Notes: a model not told the origin generated them from the sequence alone. A stretch of DNA of 35,756 nt from Oscillospiraceae bacterium (GCA_022795735.1 JAAWHG010000025.1:1-35756), one strand, 5' to 3'. Numbered from the stretch's first letter, positions 8,354 to 16,788 are shown. A program made the numbers and translations.

Positions 8354-8381
8354 CTTGGCTCATTGTGTAAAAGCAGAGAAT

Positions 8382-9704
8382 TTATTCCTCAATTCCGCAC
8401 CAGTCCATAATGGTCAGCGCCATCACTTTCGTGCACTGAATTAAATCCGCAACCGAGACAGACTCGTTGTCCTGATGGGCGCAAATGGGATCTCCCGGGC
8501 CATAGTTTACAACAGGGATTCCCACCTTTTCCTGCCAGCCCATGTCTGTGTGGAAATAACATCCCTCGGCAACAGCCGGCAGCCCCTGTTCCACTTGGTT
8601 TTTGAGGAACAACTGCACAATTTCATGATCCACCGGCGTTTCGCCGCAATCGCAGTTGACGGTCCATGTTACCTTCGGCGGATGCTCCTTGAGCCAAGGA
8701 TCTGTCTGCGCTACAGCGTGGATGAAGTCTTCAAATTCCTTCATAACCAGACTGCCGCCGCCGACTTCATCCCGCTCATAGGGCAGATATTGGATATCAA
8801 AAGCCATATCTGCTTTGTTGGCAAAAGTGGAGTGCCATTCACCGGCGTTGATCTGTCCGATGATAATCTGATTGGGAATTTTCAGCAGTGGATGGACTTT
8901 GCTCTTTGCCCAATCCTCATTAAGATGGTCAATGGCATCCATAATGAGTCGGGCCTTACGGATCGCGTCAACGGTGCCTCCGTCGCGCCAGTCTTTCTGC
9001 GGAAGTTCGATGTGGCCGCTGCGGCCTTCCACGATGATGTTGCCCCAAAGAATACCGCGGCACAGCGGCGCAATGATCTGCCGGGTTGCCTCGGTCATAA
9101 TACAAACATCTGCACGATGCCCGCGGTCCACAAAGTCCAGTGTCCCCATACCGCCCGTCTCTTCGTCCACAACGGTGCCCACGCAGATATCGCCCTTCAG
9201 CTTCAGGCCGGATTTCAGGATAGCCTCCGCAGCCATTATCATGGAGGCTATGCCGCCCTTCATATCAACCGCACCCCGGCCATAGATCACGCCATCCTCC
9301 AAATCAGCGCTGAAGGGTCCGTGATTCCAGCCGCTTCCTACTTTAACAGTATCAATATGGCCCATCAGAAGGACGCTCTTCCCGCCTCCTGTCCCTTTGA
9401 GCCTGGCCGCCAGGTTAGGCCGGTCTGTGAACACATGGAAATCATAGAAATTAGGTTGGCCTTCATATTTGCGTAGGTGCTCCACATCGGGCTCCCACAT
9501 GTCGATTTCCGCGCCGAGTGACTCCATGTGCGCACGGATGTACCGCTGCGCGTCGCCCTCATGGCAGACGCTTTTATCGCCCGCCTCACCCTCCTCAAAC
9601 CAGGGGTTCACGGAGGGAATTTTGATGAGGTCGCGGAGGAACGCAACAATCTGATCCTGATTGTCGTCAATCCACTGTAAGACCTTTTGCTTGTTCGCTT
9701 TCAT
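8382..9704 (-). CDS. M20 family metallohydrolase (ArgE/DapE type)
   Basis: The 440-residue protein is a zinc-dependent amidohydrolase/peptidase of the M20 family. Visible motifs are GHIDTVKVG (metal His and catalytic Asp), YGRGAVDMKGG (bridging Asp), DEETGGMG (catalytic Glu and metal Glu), a mid-protein lid domain with RSGHIELP, and the C-terminal AHQDNESV metal His. All ligands appear intact, so it is probably active on an acyl-amino acid, dipeptide or similar amide. ATG 9704 is chosen because AGGAG lies 10 nt upstream; an in-frame ATG 18 codons earlier has weaker support. It lies 85 bp after the permease gene in the same operon, which suggests it acts on the imported compound. Exact substrate cannot be read from sequence. 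Confidence 0.9.
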   Translation of the reverse strand: MKANKQKVLQWIDDNQDQIVAFLRDLIKIPSVNPWFEEGEAGDKSVCHEGDAQRYIRAHMESLGAEIDMWEPDVEHLRKYEGQPNFYDFHVFTDRPNLAARLKGTGGGKSVLLMGHIDTVKVGSGWNHGPFSADLEDGVIYGRGAVDMKGGIASMIMAAEAILKSGLKLKGDICVGTVVDEETGGMGTLDFVDRGHRADVCIMTEATRQIIAPLCRGILWGNIIVEGRSGHIELPQKDWRDGGTVDAIRKARLIMDAIDHLNEDWAKSKVHPLLKIPNQIIIGQINAGEWHSTFANKADMAFDIQYLPYERDEVGGGSLVMKEFEDFIHAVAQTDPWLKEHPPKVTWTVNCDCGETPVDHEIVQLFLKNQVEQGLPAVAEGCYFHTDMGWQEKVGIPVVNYGPGDPICAHQDNESVSVADLIQCTKVMALTIMDWCGIEE

Positions 9705-9789
9705 AGCTGTTGTTCTCCTTTCATATGTCGGAAATATGGTATTGCAATCGCGGCACATTTGTATTAAGCGGCCGCAGCGGGGGCTTTCA

Positions 9790-10965
9790 TTATATTCCTT
9801 TTTTCTTTGAGATTACATCGAAGGCGACGGCAGCCAGCAACACAAGGCCCTTGATCGTCTGCTGCCAATCGCTTCCCACGCCCATAATCGACATGCCATT
9901 GTTGAGGATTCCCATCACCAGTCCGCCGATTACAGCGCCGACCACTGTGCCCACGCCGCCAGTAGCGGACGCTCCGCCAATATAGCAGGCGGCGATTGCA
10001 TCAAGCTCAAAGCTGTTGCCAGCGGTCGGCGTCGCTGCATTCAGGCGCGCAGCGAAAACAATCCCGGCGATAGACGCCAGAAATGCCATATTGACATAGG
10101 CCAGAAACAAAATCGCGTTCGTGTTGATTCCGGAAAGTTTTGCGGCTTTCTCATTTCCGCCAAGGGCATACAACCGCCTGCCCAAGACTGTGCTGCTGGT
10201 GATAAAGCGGTAGAGCAACACCAGCACGATTAGAAAAATCAAGACGCACGGCAAGCCGTTATAGGTGCCCAGCCAGAATGCGCTGAATATGGCCAGGAAG
10301 CATTGGATCACGAGCTTGACTGCAAAGCCAGCGGCTTTGGACTGTTGATGATTGAACTTGGCCGCTTTCCTGCGTTTATAAATTTGCCAGAATGCCAATA
10401 GAAGCGCGCACACAATCCCCAGCCCAACGGATATCATATCTACGCTTCCGATACGATACTGCGGCAGAAATCCAGCCGAGATCCAGGAGAAGGATTCGGG
10501 AAACGGTGCTAGCGTTTTACCCTGCAAAATGGTCATTGTCAGTCCGCGGAATACCAGCATCCCAGCAAGCGTCACAATGAACGCAGGCAGTCTCATATAC
10601 GCGATCCAGTAGGCCTGAAACGCGCCGGCCAGTATCCCAACCAAAAGAACGACGGGAATTGCAACAATGACAGGCACATTGTGCTCCACGATCAATTTGC
10701 CGCTGATAGCGCTGACCAGGGCGACCATACTGCCGACAGAGAGATCCACATTTCCGGTAATGATGCAGGGCAGCATTCCTATGGCAAGAATCAGGACATA
10801 GCTGTTTTGCATAATGAGCTTGGAAACATTAACAGATCGGAAGATGATGCCGCCGGTCAATATCTGAAAAAGCACCGAGATCGCGATGAGAGCGATGAGC
10901 ATTGACTGTTGGCGCAGATCTATCTTGTGATTGTCCCCAAGTCTGTTGATTAACTTATTTTTCAC
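9790..10965 (-). CDS. Sugar ABC transporter permease, GguB/RbsC family
   Basis: The 391-residue permease has eight to ten hydrophobic helices and the branched-chain/ribose permease signatures GNVDLSVGSMVALVSAISG near the N-terminus and IAACYIGGASATGGVGTVVG with GAVIGGLVMGILNNGMS near the C-terminus. Its length and partners fit the multiple-monosaccharide subgroup (GguB). A central hydrophilic loop with KRRKAAKFNHQQ is typical of that subgroup. I choose GTG 10965 because GGAGG lies 8 nt before it. The start overlaps the end of the ATPase gene by 11 nt, so translation is probably coupled. An ATG five codons earlier is a possible alternative. Confidence 0.9.
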   Translation of the reverse strand: MKNKLINRLGDNHKIDLRQQSMLIALIAISVLFQILTGGIIFRSVNVSKLIMQNSYVLILAIGMLPCIITGNVDLSVGSMVALVSAISGKLIVEHNVPVIVAIPVVLLVGILAGAFQAYWIAYMRLPAFIVTLAGMLVFRGLTMTILQGKTLAPFPESFSWISAGFLPQYRIGSVDMISVGLGIVCALLLAFWQIYKRRKAAKFNHQQSKAAGFAVKLVIQCFLAIFSAFWLGTYNGLPCVLIFLIVLVLLYRFITSSTVLGRRLYALGGNEKAAKLSGINTNAILFLAYVNMAFLASIAGIVFAARLNAATPTAGNSFELDAIAACYIGGASATGGVGTVVGAVIGGLVMGILNNGMSIMGVGSDWQQTIKGLVLLAAVAFDVISKKKGI

Positions 10966-12502
10966 TTCGACTGCCTCCATTATCATCGACAATGATCTGC
11001 ATGATTTTCTCCTGCGATACTTCCTCGCGGAGAAGCTCGCCAATAAAGCGCCCCTCGTTCATCACATATATCCGGTCACACATCCCGATCAGTTCCGGCA
11101 TTTCGGACGAGATCATCAGCACTGCTTTTCCGTCCGCGGCCAGCTGATTGATAATTGCGTAGATTTCATACTTGGCGCCAACGTCAATGCCTCGTGTGGG
11201 CTCGTCCAAAATCAAGATGTCTGGATCACTGCACAGCCAACGGGCAACCAGTACCTTTTGCTGATTTCCGCCGCTGAGCATCTGCGTTTTTTGAAAGACG
11301 GAGGGCGCCTTGATCCGGATGTCTTGGCTGATTGCCTGGGAAGCGTCCACTTCTGCGGCGTGGTTCATCACACCCCTGCTGCTGAATTTTTCCAGGTTTG
11401 AAAGACTGATATTTGTCACAATATCTTCTTCCAGAATCAGCCCGGCATCCTTGCGGTCCTCCGGAATATAGGCGATTCGATGGGAAATTGCGTCTTTGAC
11501 GGTACGGAGCCGGAGCGGTTGTCCGTCCTTGTATATCTCGCCGGATATATTGACGCCGTAGGCCTTCCCAAACAGACTCAGCGCCAGCTCTGTCCGTCCC
11601 GCGCCCATCAGGCCGGCAATCCCGACAACCTCTCCATAATGGAGATGGAAACTCACGCGGTCAATAATCTGCTCTCCTGCTACACTGGGGGAAAAGACAC
11701 ACCAATCCTTCACTTCCAGCGCCAATTCGCCCAGTTTCGCGGTTCGTTCAGGATACAGATTGGACATTTCCCGCCCCACCATGCTGCGAATGATATGGTT
11801 TCTGGAGATGGACCCATCGTTTTCCAAGGTTTCAATGGACTCGCCGTCTCGCAGTACGGTAATGCGGTCGGCGACCTTGAGAAGCTCATCCAGCTTATGG
11901 GAAATAATAATGACAGAAATCCCTCGCTCCACCCGCAGCTTCAAAATCAGATTGAGCAGTGCGTCGCTGTCTTTATCATTCAACGCGGCGGTTGGCTCAT
12001 CCATAATCAGGAGCTTCACATTCTTGGAAAGCGCCTTGGCGATCTCGACCAGCTGCTGCTTGCCCACGCCCAAGTACTTGCACGCCGTGTTGGGATCCTC
12101 CTTTAAACCGACAGCATCCAAAAGACGCTGTGTCTCCTGTATCTGGCTATCCCAACTGATTACTCCAGACCTGCAAATTTCATGACCGAGAAAAATGTTT
12201 TCCTGAATGGAGAGCTCCGGAATCAGCGCCAGTTCTTGATGAATAATGACAATTCCCCGACTCTCGCTGTCGCTGACTTTTCGGAACCGCATCTCCTGCC
12301 CCTCAAAAACAATCGAGCCGGAATAGCTGCCGTGGGGATAGATGCCGCTGAGAATGTTCATCAAGGTCGATTTTCCAGCCCCATTTTCACCTACAAGCGC
12401 GTGGATCGATCGCTGTTCAACCTGTAGGCTCACATGCTTCAGCGCTATAACGCTAGAAAAGCATTTTTGAATCCCGTCCATCGTTAAGAGAATTTTGCGC
12501 AT
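10955..12502 (-). CDS. Sugar ABC transporter ATPase, two-domain, GguA/RbsA family
   Basis: The 515-residue protein has two fused ABC domains. The first has Walker A GENGAGKST, signature LGVGKQQL and Walker B LLIMDEPTAAL. The second has a degenerate Walker A (GLMGAGRTEL), signature LSGGNQQK and Walker B ILILDEPTRGIDVG. An altered second Walker A is usual in this family. It energises the carbohydrate importer formed with the adjacent permease and binding protein. ATG 12502 is taken as start since GGGGGAG lies about 10 nt upstream and homologous proteins begin here; the frame is open for 65 more codons upstream but that part overlaps the binding-protein gene and shows no domain. Confidence 0.93.
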   Translation of the reverse strand: MRKILLTMDGIQKCFSSVIALKHVSLQVEQRSIHALVGENGAGKSTLMNILSGIYPHGSYSGSIVFEGQEMRFRKVSDSESRGIVIIHQELALIPELSIQENIFLGHEICRSGVISWDSQIQETQRLLDAVGLKEDPNTACKYLGVGKQQLVEIAKALSKNVKLLIMDEPTAALNDKDSDALLNLILKLRVERGISVIIISHKLDELLKVADRITVLRDGESIETLENDGSISRNHIIRSMVGREMSNLYPERTAKLGELALEVKDWCVFSPSVAGEQIIDRVSFHLHYGEVVGIAGLMGAGRTELALSLFGKAYGVNISGEIYKDGQPLRLRTVKDAISHRIAYIPEDRKDAGLILEEDIVTNISLSNLEKFSSRGVMNHAAEVDASQAISQDIRIKAPSVFQKTQMLSGGNQQKVLVARWLCSDPDILILDEPTRGIDVGAKYEIYAIINQLAADGKAVLMISSEMPELIGMCDRIYVMNEGRFIGELLREEVSQEKIMQIIVDDNGGSRSEK

Positions 12503-12566
12503 AGCTGTGGCACTCCCCCCAATTAGTTTGAAATCTATGCGTGCGCTCGGTATCATGGCGGATGTT

Positions 12567-12606
12567 GTACTGCGCGGGGCCGCCAGTGGCGCAGGGCCCC
12601 GCGGTA
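12567..12606 (-). other. Hairpin between binding-protein and ATPase genes
   Basis: GTAC plus CGCGGGGCC (12567-12581) pairs with its complement at 12592-12606 with a two-base bulge. No T-run follows on the minus strand. Hairpins here are common in binding-protein-dependent importers, where they keep the binding protein mRNA in excess over the membrane genes; that role is inferred. Confidence 0.6.
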
Positions 12607-12614
12607 CAAAACGT

Positions 12615-13730
12615 TTATTGGAGTTCGTCCAGTGTATAATAGCCGCCGTCAACCAGCAGTTCCTGCCAGTTGCTTTGGTCAACAAATAGGGATTCAATCA
12701 AATAAGAGGGGACAATTTTCGAAAAATTGTCATAGCTTTCCGTATCATTTACAGTGACTGTCTCGCCTTTGAGAATCTGATCGGTCATTTTTGCCACGGC
12801 AGCCGCAAGAATCTTGGTATCCTTAAATACAGACATGGACTGGTCACCCGCAATAATTGCCTTCACGTTGGCAATATCGCAGTCCTGACCGGTAAGAATA
12901 GGCATTGGATTATCTTGCGTACCATATCCTGCCGCTTTCAGGGCGGACTGGGACCCCAATGATGTGGAATCGTTGAGACACAGCACCGCATCCAGATGCG
13001 CGTCGGAGTAATAGGCGGTGAGAATGTTATCCATCCGGCTCTGCGCCTCTTTTTCCTCCCAGTTTGGCGTTGCCGTTTGCTCCATATCGGTTTGCCCGGA
13101 ACGGATCACCAGCTGCCCGTTATCAATGTAGGGCTGCACCTCGCCGACCGCGGCGTCAAAGAGCACTCGGGTAGCGTCGCTGTTGGGCCCAGAAACAATT
13201 TCCATATTAAAGGGGCCCGCGTTGTTTTCCAGATTGAGCTGGTCCACAACATATTTTCCTATGATCTGTCCGATGATGGTATTGTCAAAGGTCGCGTAGT
13301 AGTCCACCGCATCAGAATTGACAATCAGACGGTCGTAGGAAATTACACAGACGTCCTGCTGTTTTGCCGTTTCCAGAACGTTTGTCAACGTACTGACATC
13401 AATGGGGGAAATAATCAGCACTTTTGCGCCCTTGGTAATCATGTTGTCGATCTGGGAGACCTGAAGCTCTGTTTTGTTTTCCGCAAATTGCAGATCAACG
13501 GAATAGCCCATCCCGCCAAGCTCCTTTTCCAGATACTCGCCATCCTGATTCCAACGCTGCAGGGATTTTGTGGGCAGAGAGATGCCGACCAAGGTTGATT
13601 CGCCAGCGGAATCAGAAATCTTTTCAGCTGGCGGAGCAGCTGGCTGGGCAGACGGCGTGCTGCTCTTGGTGCAGCCGAACAGCGCAAGGGTCAGCGTAAG
13701 GGCCAATGCGATGGTGATACACTTTTTCAT
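12615..13730 (-). CDS. ChvE-type sugar-binding lipoprotein of ABC importer
   Basis: The 371-residue protein carries a lipoprotein signal (LALFGC, Cys20) and a periplasmic-binding-protein fold of the ribose/xylose class. The segment VGISLPTKSLQRWNQDG, then QIDNMITKGAKVLIISPID and SYDRLIVNSDAVDYYATFDN, closely follow the ChvE/multiple-monosaccharide subgroup. CLNDSTSLGSQSALKAAGY and LTGQDCD mark the C-terminal lobe. It captures the substrate outside the membrane and delivers it to the GguA/GguB-like components downstream. GGAGG lies 5 nt before ATG 13730. ChvE homologues bind aldoses such as glucose, galactose, arabinose or xylose, but the hydrolase neighbours make a modified sugar plausible. 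Confidence 0.92.
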   Translation of the reverse strand: MKKCITIALALTLTLALFGCTKSSTPSAQPAAPPAEKISDSAGESTLVGISLPTKSLQRWNQDGEYLEKELGGMGYSVDLQFAENKTELQVSQIDNMITKGAKVLIISPIDVSTLTNVLETAKQQDVCVISYDRLIVNSDAVDYYATFDNTIIGQIIGKYVVDQLNLENNAGPFNMEIVSGPNSDATRVLFDAAVGEVQPYIDNGQLVIRSGQTDMEQTATPNWEEKEAQSRMDNILTAYYSDAHLDAVLCLNDSTSLGSQSALKAAGYGTQDNPMPILTGQDCDIANVKAIIAGDQSMSVFKDTKILAAAVAKMTDQILKGETVTVNDTESYDNFSKIVPSYLIESLFVDQSNWQELLVDGGYYTLDELQ

Positions 13731-13861
13731 ACGTTCCTCCTTTTTGATCCATGTTTGGTTGATGTTCCCCAGGACAGATGATACGTTCCAAAGAGATCTC
13801 ATTTGCGGATTGGCGCGCCCAGGGCAATGGTGGATTGCTGCCTAAACATGTCATCTGCCTC

Positions 13862-13883
13862 GATTCGTGCTCGTGCACGTATC
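13862..13883. promoter_or_regulatory. Putative LacI-family operator O1
   Basis: GATTCGTGC and GCACGTATC, separated by TCGT, form a 22-bp imperfect palindrome with one mismatch per arm. It lies just downstream of the predicted transcription start of the importer operon, a standard repressor position. It contains CGTGCACG (13872-13879), which recurs at 13988. Confidence 0.6.
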
Positions 13884-13891
13884 TTGATTTT

Positions 13892-13920
13892 ATGATAATA
13901 CAACTTTCAAACAATGTCAA
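13892..13920 (-). promoter_or_regulatory. Promoter of the importer/hydrolase operon
   Basis: On the minus strand a perfect TTGACA (13915-13920) and TATCAT (13892-13897) are separated by exactly 17 bp. This leaves a leader of about 150 nt before the binding-protein start codon. Confidence 0.72.
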
Positions 13921-13987
13921 CTGCAAAATAATATTTGTTAATATATACACATTTGATATGAGTAATTTGTTTACATTTACAAATATG

Positions 13988-13995
13988 CGTGCACG
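13988..13995. promoter_or_regulatory. Putative LacI-family operator O2
   Basis: CGTGCACG repeats the core of O1. The two cores are 116 bp apart centre to centre, close to eleven helical turns. O2 lies 24 bp upstream of the regulator's -35 box. Confidence 0.45.
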
Positions 13996-14019
13996 TGTAA
14001 CTTCCAAAAAATATATTAC

Positions 14020-14048
14020 TTTACAAACTAAATGGAATCCCGTATAAT
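14020..14048 (+). promoter_or_regulatory. Promoter of the LacI-family regulator gene
   Basis: TTTACA (14020-14025) and TATAAT (14043-14048) are separated by 17 bp. The boxes overlap two upstream in-frame ATG codons (14032, 14047), which argues that neither is the true start. Confidence 0.72.
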
Positions 14049-14073
14049 GAAAATTACAAGGGAGCGATCAGAC

Positions 14074-15099
14074 TTGTTGACGATGAAGGATATTGCGCAG
14101 CTAGCGGGTGTATCGCGCGGGACGGTTGACCGTGTTCTGAATAACCGTGGAGCCGTCAGCCCAGAAACAGCAGAACGCATTCGGAGTATTATGCGCGCGG
14201 TCAATTATACCCCCAATCTAGCCGGAAAGACTTTGGCCATTAAAAAGAAACAACTGCGCTTTGGCTTTATTCTGTTTGACATCACGAAAAACCCATTTTT
14301 TCTTGATGTTTTGCAGGGAATCCAGTCGCGCATGGATCAATTAACTGAATACGGGGTTGAGGTGGAAATCTGCTATACAGATATGTCGGCAGAAAAACAG
14401 GTGTCAGCCATTGAAGCGCTGTGCGAAAATGGATTGGACGGTCTCGCCATCACTGCGGTCAACCATCCCCTTGTGTCTGCCCAATTGGGAGCGCTGACGC
14501 AGAGGGGCGTCCCTGTGGTTACAGTCAATAGCGATGTCCCCAACTGTGGTAGGATTGCTTTTGTCGGAAGCGATTATTACAAAAGCGGAAAAACCGCTGC
14601 CGGTTTGATGAACCTAATCTGCGGCGGCCCGGCAAAAGCTGGTGTCCTGATCGGTTCGCCATGGGTCATGTGTGATTCGGAGCGTCTTTCCGGTTTTGTG
14701 GAGCAGCTTGGCGAACAATACCCCCACATTCAGATCGTCCATACGGCGGTCAACCATAGTGATGAATTTGAAAGCTATACGGCGACCCAAAAAATGCTGG
14801 AGGAATTTCCGGAAATTACGGCGCTTTATCTGGCTGCCGCCGGAGTGGAAGGCGCTTGCCGTGCCATCTCCGATCTTGGACATAAAGGGGACATTACGGT
14901 CATCAGTCATGACGCTCCGCCGGCTACCCGGAAACTGTTGGAAGACGGTTCCATTGCGGCTACCATTACGCAGCAGCCGTTTGTACAGGGCGCAAAGCCA
15001 TTAGACATTCTGCTGGATTATTTAGGGATGAATATTCCGCCGGAAAAGGAGTATATTTATACCAAAATCGAAATTAAGATCAGGGAAAATATGCTATGA
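14074..15099 (+). CDS. LacI-family transcriptional regulator
   Basis: The protein has an N-terminal helix-turn-helix (MKDIAQLAGVSRGTVDRVL) with the hinge segment NYTPNLAGKTLA, followed by a sugar-binding-protein-like effector domain of about 270 residues (RFGFILFDITKNPFFLDVLQ, VVTVNSDVPNCGRIAFVGSDY). It stands divergent from the importer operon, whose promoter region carries palindromes, so it most likely represses that operon and responds to the imported ligand. I place the start at TTG 14074 (341 residues) because AGGGAG lies 9 nt upstream; ATG 14083 is possible, and ATG 14032 or 14047 fall inside the promoter. The family is certain, the start is not. A terminator follows at 15184. Confidence 0.9.
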   Translation: MLTMKDIAQLAGVSRGTVDRVLNNRGAVSPETAERIRSIMRAVNYTPNLAGKTLAIKKKQLRFGFILFDITKNPFFLDVLQGIQSRMDQLTEYGVEVEICYTDMSAEKQVSAIEALCENGLDGLAITAVNHPLVSAQLGALTQRGVPVVTVNSDVPNCGRIAFVGSDYYKSGKTAAGLMNLICGGPAKAGVLIGSPWVMCDSERLSGFVEQLGEQYPHIQIVHTAVNHSDEFESYTATQKMLEEFPEITALYLAAAGVEGACRAISDLGHKGDITVISHDAPPATRKLLEDGSIAATITQQPFVQGAKPLDILLDYLGMNIPPEKEYIYTKIEIKIRENML

Positions 15100-15183
15100 C
15101 ATTACAAGAGGATGAAAACGCAAGGGTTAGCTCATTGGCGGACGGCAGAAAATCATGAGGTACAACCAGCATAGGACCTGTTC

Positions 15184-15208
15184 AGGCCTCCGGCTCAGCC
15201 GGAGGCCT
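15184..15208 (+). terminator. Hairpin after the LacI-family gene
   Basis: AGGCCTCCGGC (15184-15194) pairs perfectly with GCCGGAGGCCT (15198-15208) around a 3-nt loop. The T-tract behind it is poor (TGACTTCTCTTC). It is probably the terminator of the regulator gene. Confidence 0.6.
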
Positions 15209-15470
15209 TGACTTCTCTTCAACTGCTGAACGAAGGTAGAACGCTACACTCTGTGTCGAAGCAAATTTTCTTATGAAAAAACGTACTGCACGGCAGTGCG
15301 CCAAATTGATGTTAAGGACCCGGCGCTTCATAGCGTCGTTTGTCCGCTTCTGTAATTCGAGAAGAATTGGAACGGGTCCGATCATGACGGTGCGTGTGTC
15401 CGCGATTTCACGGACGGTAACGCGGGGGCGGGATGTTAAAATTTCAATGGATTTAAGACGGTACAAGCCC
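15209..15470. other. Intergenic stretch without a recognised gene
   Basis: The only sizeable frame here is a 94-codon minus-strand one (15182-15466), which runs through the upstream terminator hairpin and has no recognised domain. It could be a decayed gene. I see no RNA gene. Confidence 0.3.
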
Positions 15471-15499
15471 TTGTAAGACAGGAAAATTCATGGTACAAT
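15471..15499 (+). promoter_or_regulatory. Promoter of the apgM-DUF1015-ispE operon
   Basis: TTGTAA (15471-15476) and TACAAT (15494-15499) are separated by 17 bp. The resulting leader before the first gene would be only about 20 nt. Confidence 0.6.
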
Positions 15500-15523
15500 A
15501 ATAAAAATCTGTAAAGTCTGGAA

Positions 15524-16765
15524 GTGATTCCTATCAAATATATTTTAATCATCGGAGACGGCATGGCTGACAACCCCGTCCCCGAACTGGGCGGCAAAAC
15601 CCCGCTGGAGGCCGCCGGAAAGCCCCACATTGACGCCCTGAGCAAGCAATCGGTGCTGGGCAGCGTCCGCACCGTCCCGCCGGGCCTGCCCCCTGGCAGC
15701 GATACCGCCATTCTCTCCATCTTCGGCTGCGACCCCAACCGCTACTTCACCGGACGCAGCCCCCTGGAGGCTGCCGGCTGCGGCGTCCGGGTGCGGGCGG
15801 GCGACGTCAGCTACCGCTGCAACATGGTCTCCCTCGAGGGCGGCGCGGACCTTCCCTTCGGGGAGAAAAAGATGCTGTCCCACAGCGCCGGGTCCATCGA
15901 CGGGCAGGACTCCATCGACGTCATTACCTGGCTCTGCGCCGACCCGGCGTTCCGGGCCGCCATGGAGTCCCTCCGCCTCCGCATCGAGCCCACCCCGTCC
16001 TTCCGCCACATCGCGGTGCAGGCCGGGGGCGGCACAGAGGGAATGCGGGCCACCCCGCCCCACGATATTCTGGGATGCGCCATCGGCCCCTACGCGCTGG
16101 ACGGCAATGACAACGCCCGCGCCCTCTGGCGGCTGATGGAACTGGCGAACCAGCGCCTGGAAGACCACCCCTACAATCAAAAGCGCCGCGCCGCCGGCCT
16201 CCTCCCCGCGAACGGCATCTGGTTCTGGGCCGAGGGCACCGCGGTGGCGCTCCCCGACTTCTACGAGAAGTACCGCAAGCGGGGCTCGGTCATCAGCGCG
16301 GTCCCGCTGGTCCACGGCATCGGCGCGTTGAGCGGTCTCAAGCCGGTCACCGTGGCGGGCGCCACCGGCGAAACCGAAACCAATTACGCCGGAAAGGTTC
16401 AGGCGGCGGTGGACTGCCTGAGCCAGGGCGACGACTTTGTCTGCATCCACATCGAGGCCCCAGACGAGGCCACCCACAACGGCAAGCTGGACGAAAAGGT
16501 GCTGTCCATCGGCTACCTGGACAGCAGGGTTGTCGCCCCGCTCGAGGATAAACTCGCCGGCGTTCCCCACCGCATTTTGCTCCTCAGCGACCACAAGACC
16601 CTGATGTCCACCCGCACCCACGACGGCGATCCGGTGCCCTTCCTGCTCTACGACAGCGAAAACCCGGCCGCCTCTGACCGGCCCTATACCGAGCAGGACG
16701 GCGGCAAAGGCCCGTTTATCGAAGCGGGGACCCAGTTGATGGAAATGCTGTTTGCCGAAACTTGA
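15524..16765 (+). CDS. apgM: Cofactor-independent phosphoglycerate mutase, archaeal type
   Basis: The 413-residue enzyme interconverts 3- and 2-phosphoglycerate in glycolysis without 2,3-bisphosphoglycerate. It belongs to the alkaline phosphatase superfamily branch called ApgM. IIGDGMADNP holds the first metal Asp (D12), PPGSDTAILS holds the phosphorylated Ser (S59), and metal-site motifs HIEAPDEATHNGK, LLSDHKT and RTHDGDPVPF lie in the last third. Length is normal. The annotated start is GTG 15524, but the only Shine-Dalgarno-like sequence (GGAAG, 15520-15524) overlaps it, and family members usually begin right at the codon equivalent to ATC 15533. The start is therefore uncertain. The stop overlaps the next reading frame closely, so the operon is compact. 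Confidence 0.92.
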   Translation: MIPIKYILIIGDGMADNPVPELGGKTPLEAAGKPHIDALSKQSVLGSVRTVPPGLPPGSDTAILSIFGCDPNRYFTGRSPLEAAGCGVRVRAGDVSYRCNMVSLEGGADLPFGEKKMLSHSAGSIDGQDSIDVITWLCADPAFRAAMESLRLRIEPTPSFRHIAVQAGGGTEGMRATPPHDILGCAIGPYALDGNDNARALWRLMELANQRLEDHPYNQKRRAAGLLPANGIWFWAEGTAVALPDFYEKYRKRGSVISAVPLVHGIGALSGLKPVTVAGATGETETNYAGKVQAAVDCLSQGDDFVCIHIEAPDEATHNGKLDEKVLSIGYLDSRVVAPLEDKLAGVPHRILLLSDHKTLMSTRTHDGDPVPFLLYDSENPAASDRPYTEQDGGKGPFIEAGTQLMEMLFAET

Positions 16766-16788
16766 CCGACGGAAAGGACGTGTACGCT

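Noticed and set aside
15182-15466. 94-codon minus-strand frame downstream of the LacI-family gene
   Set aside because: It runs through the terminator hairpin of the regulator and shows no domain or convincing start; it may be a relic, but I cannot support it as a gene.
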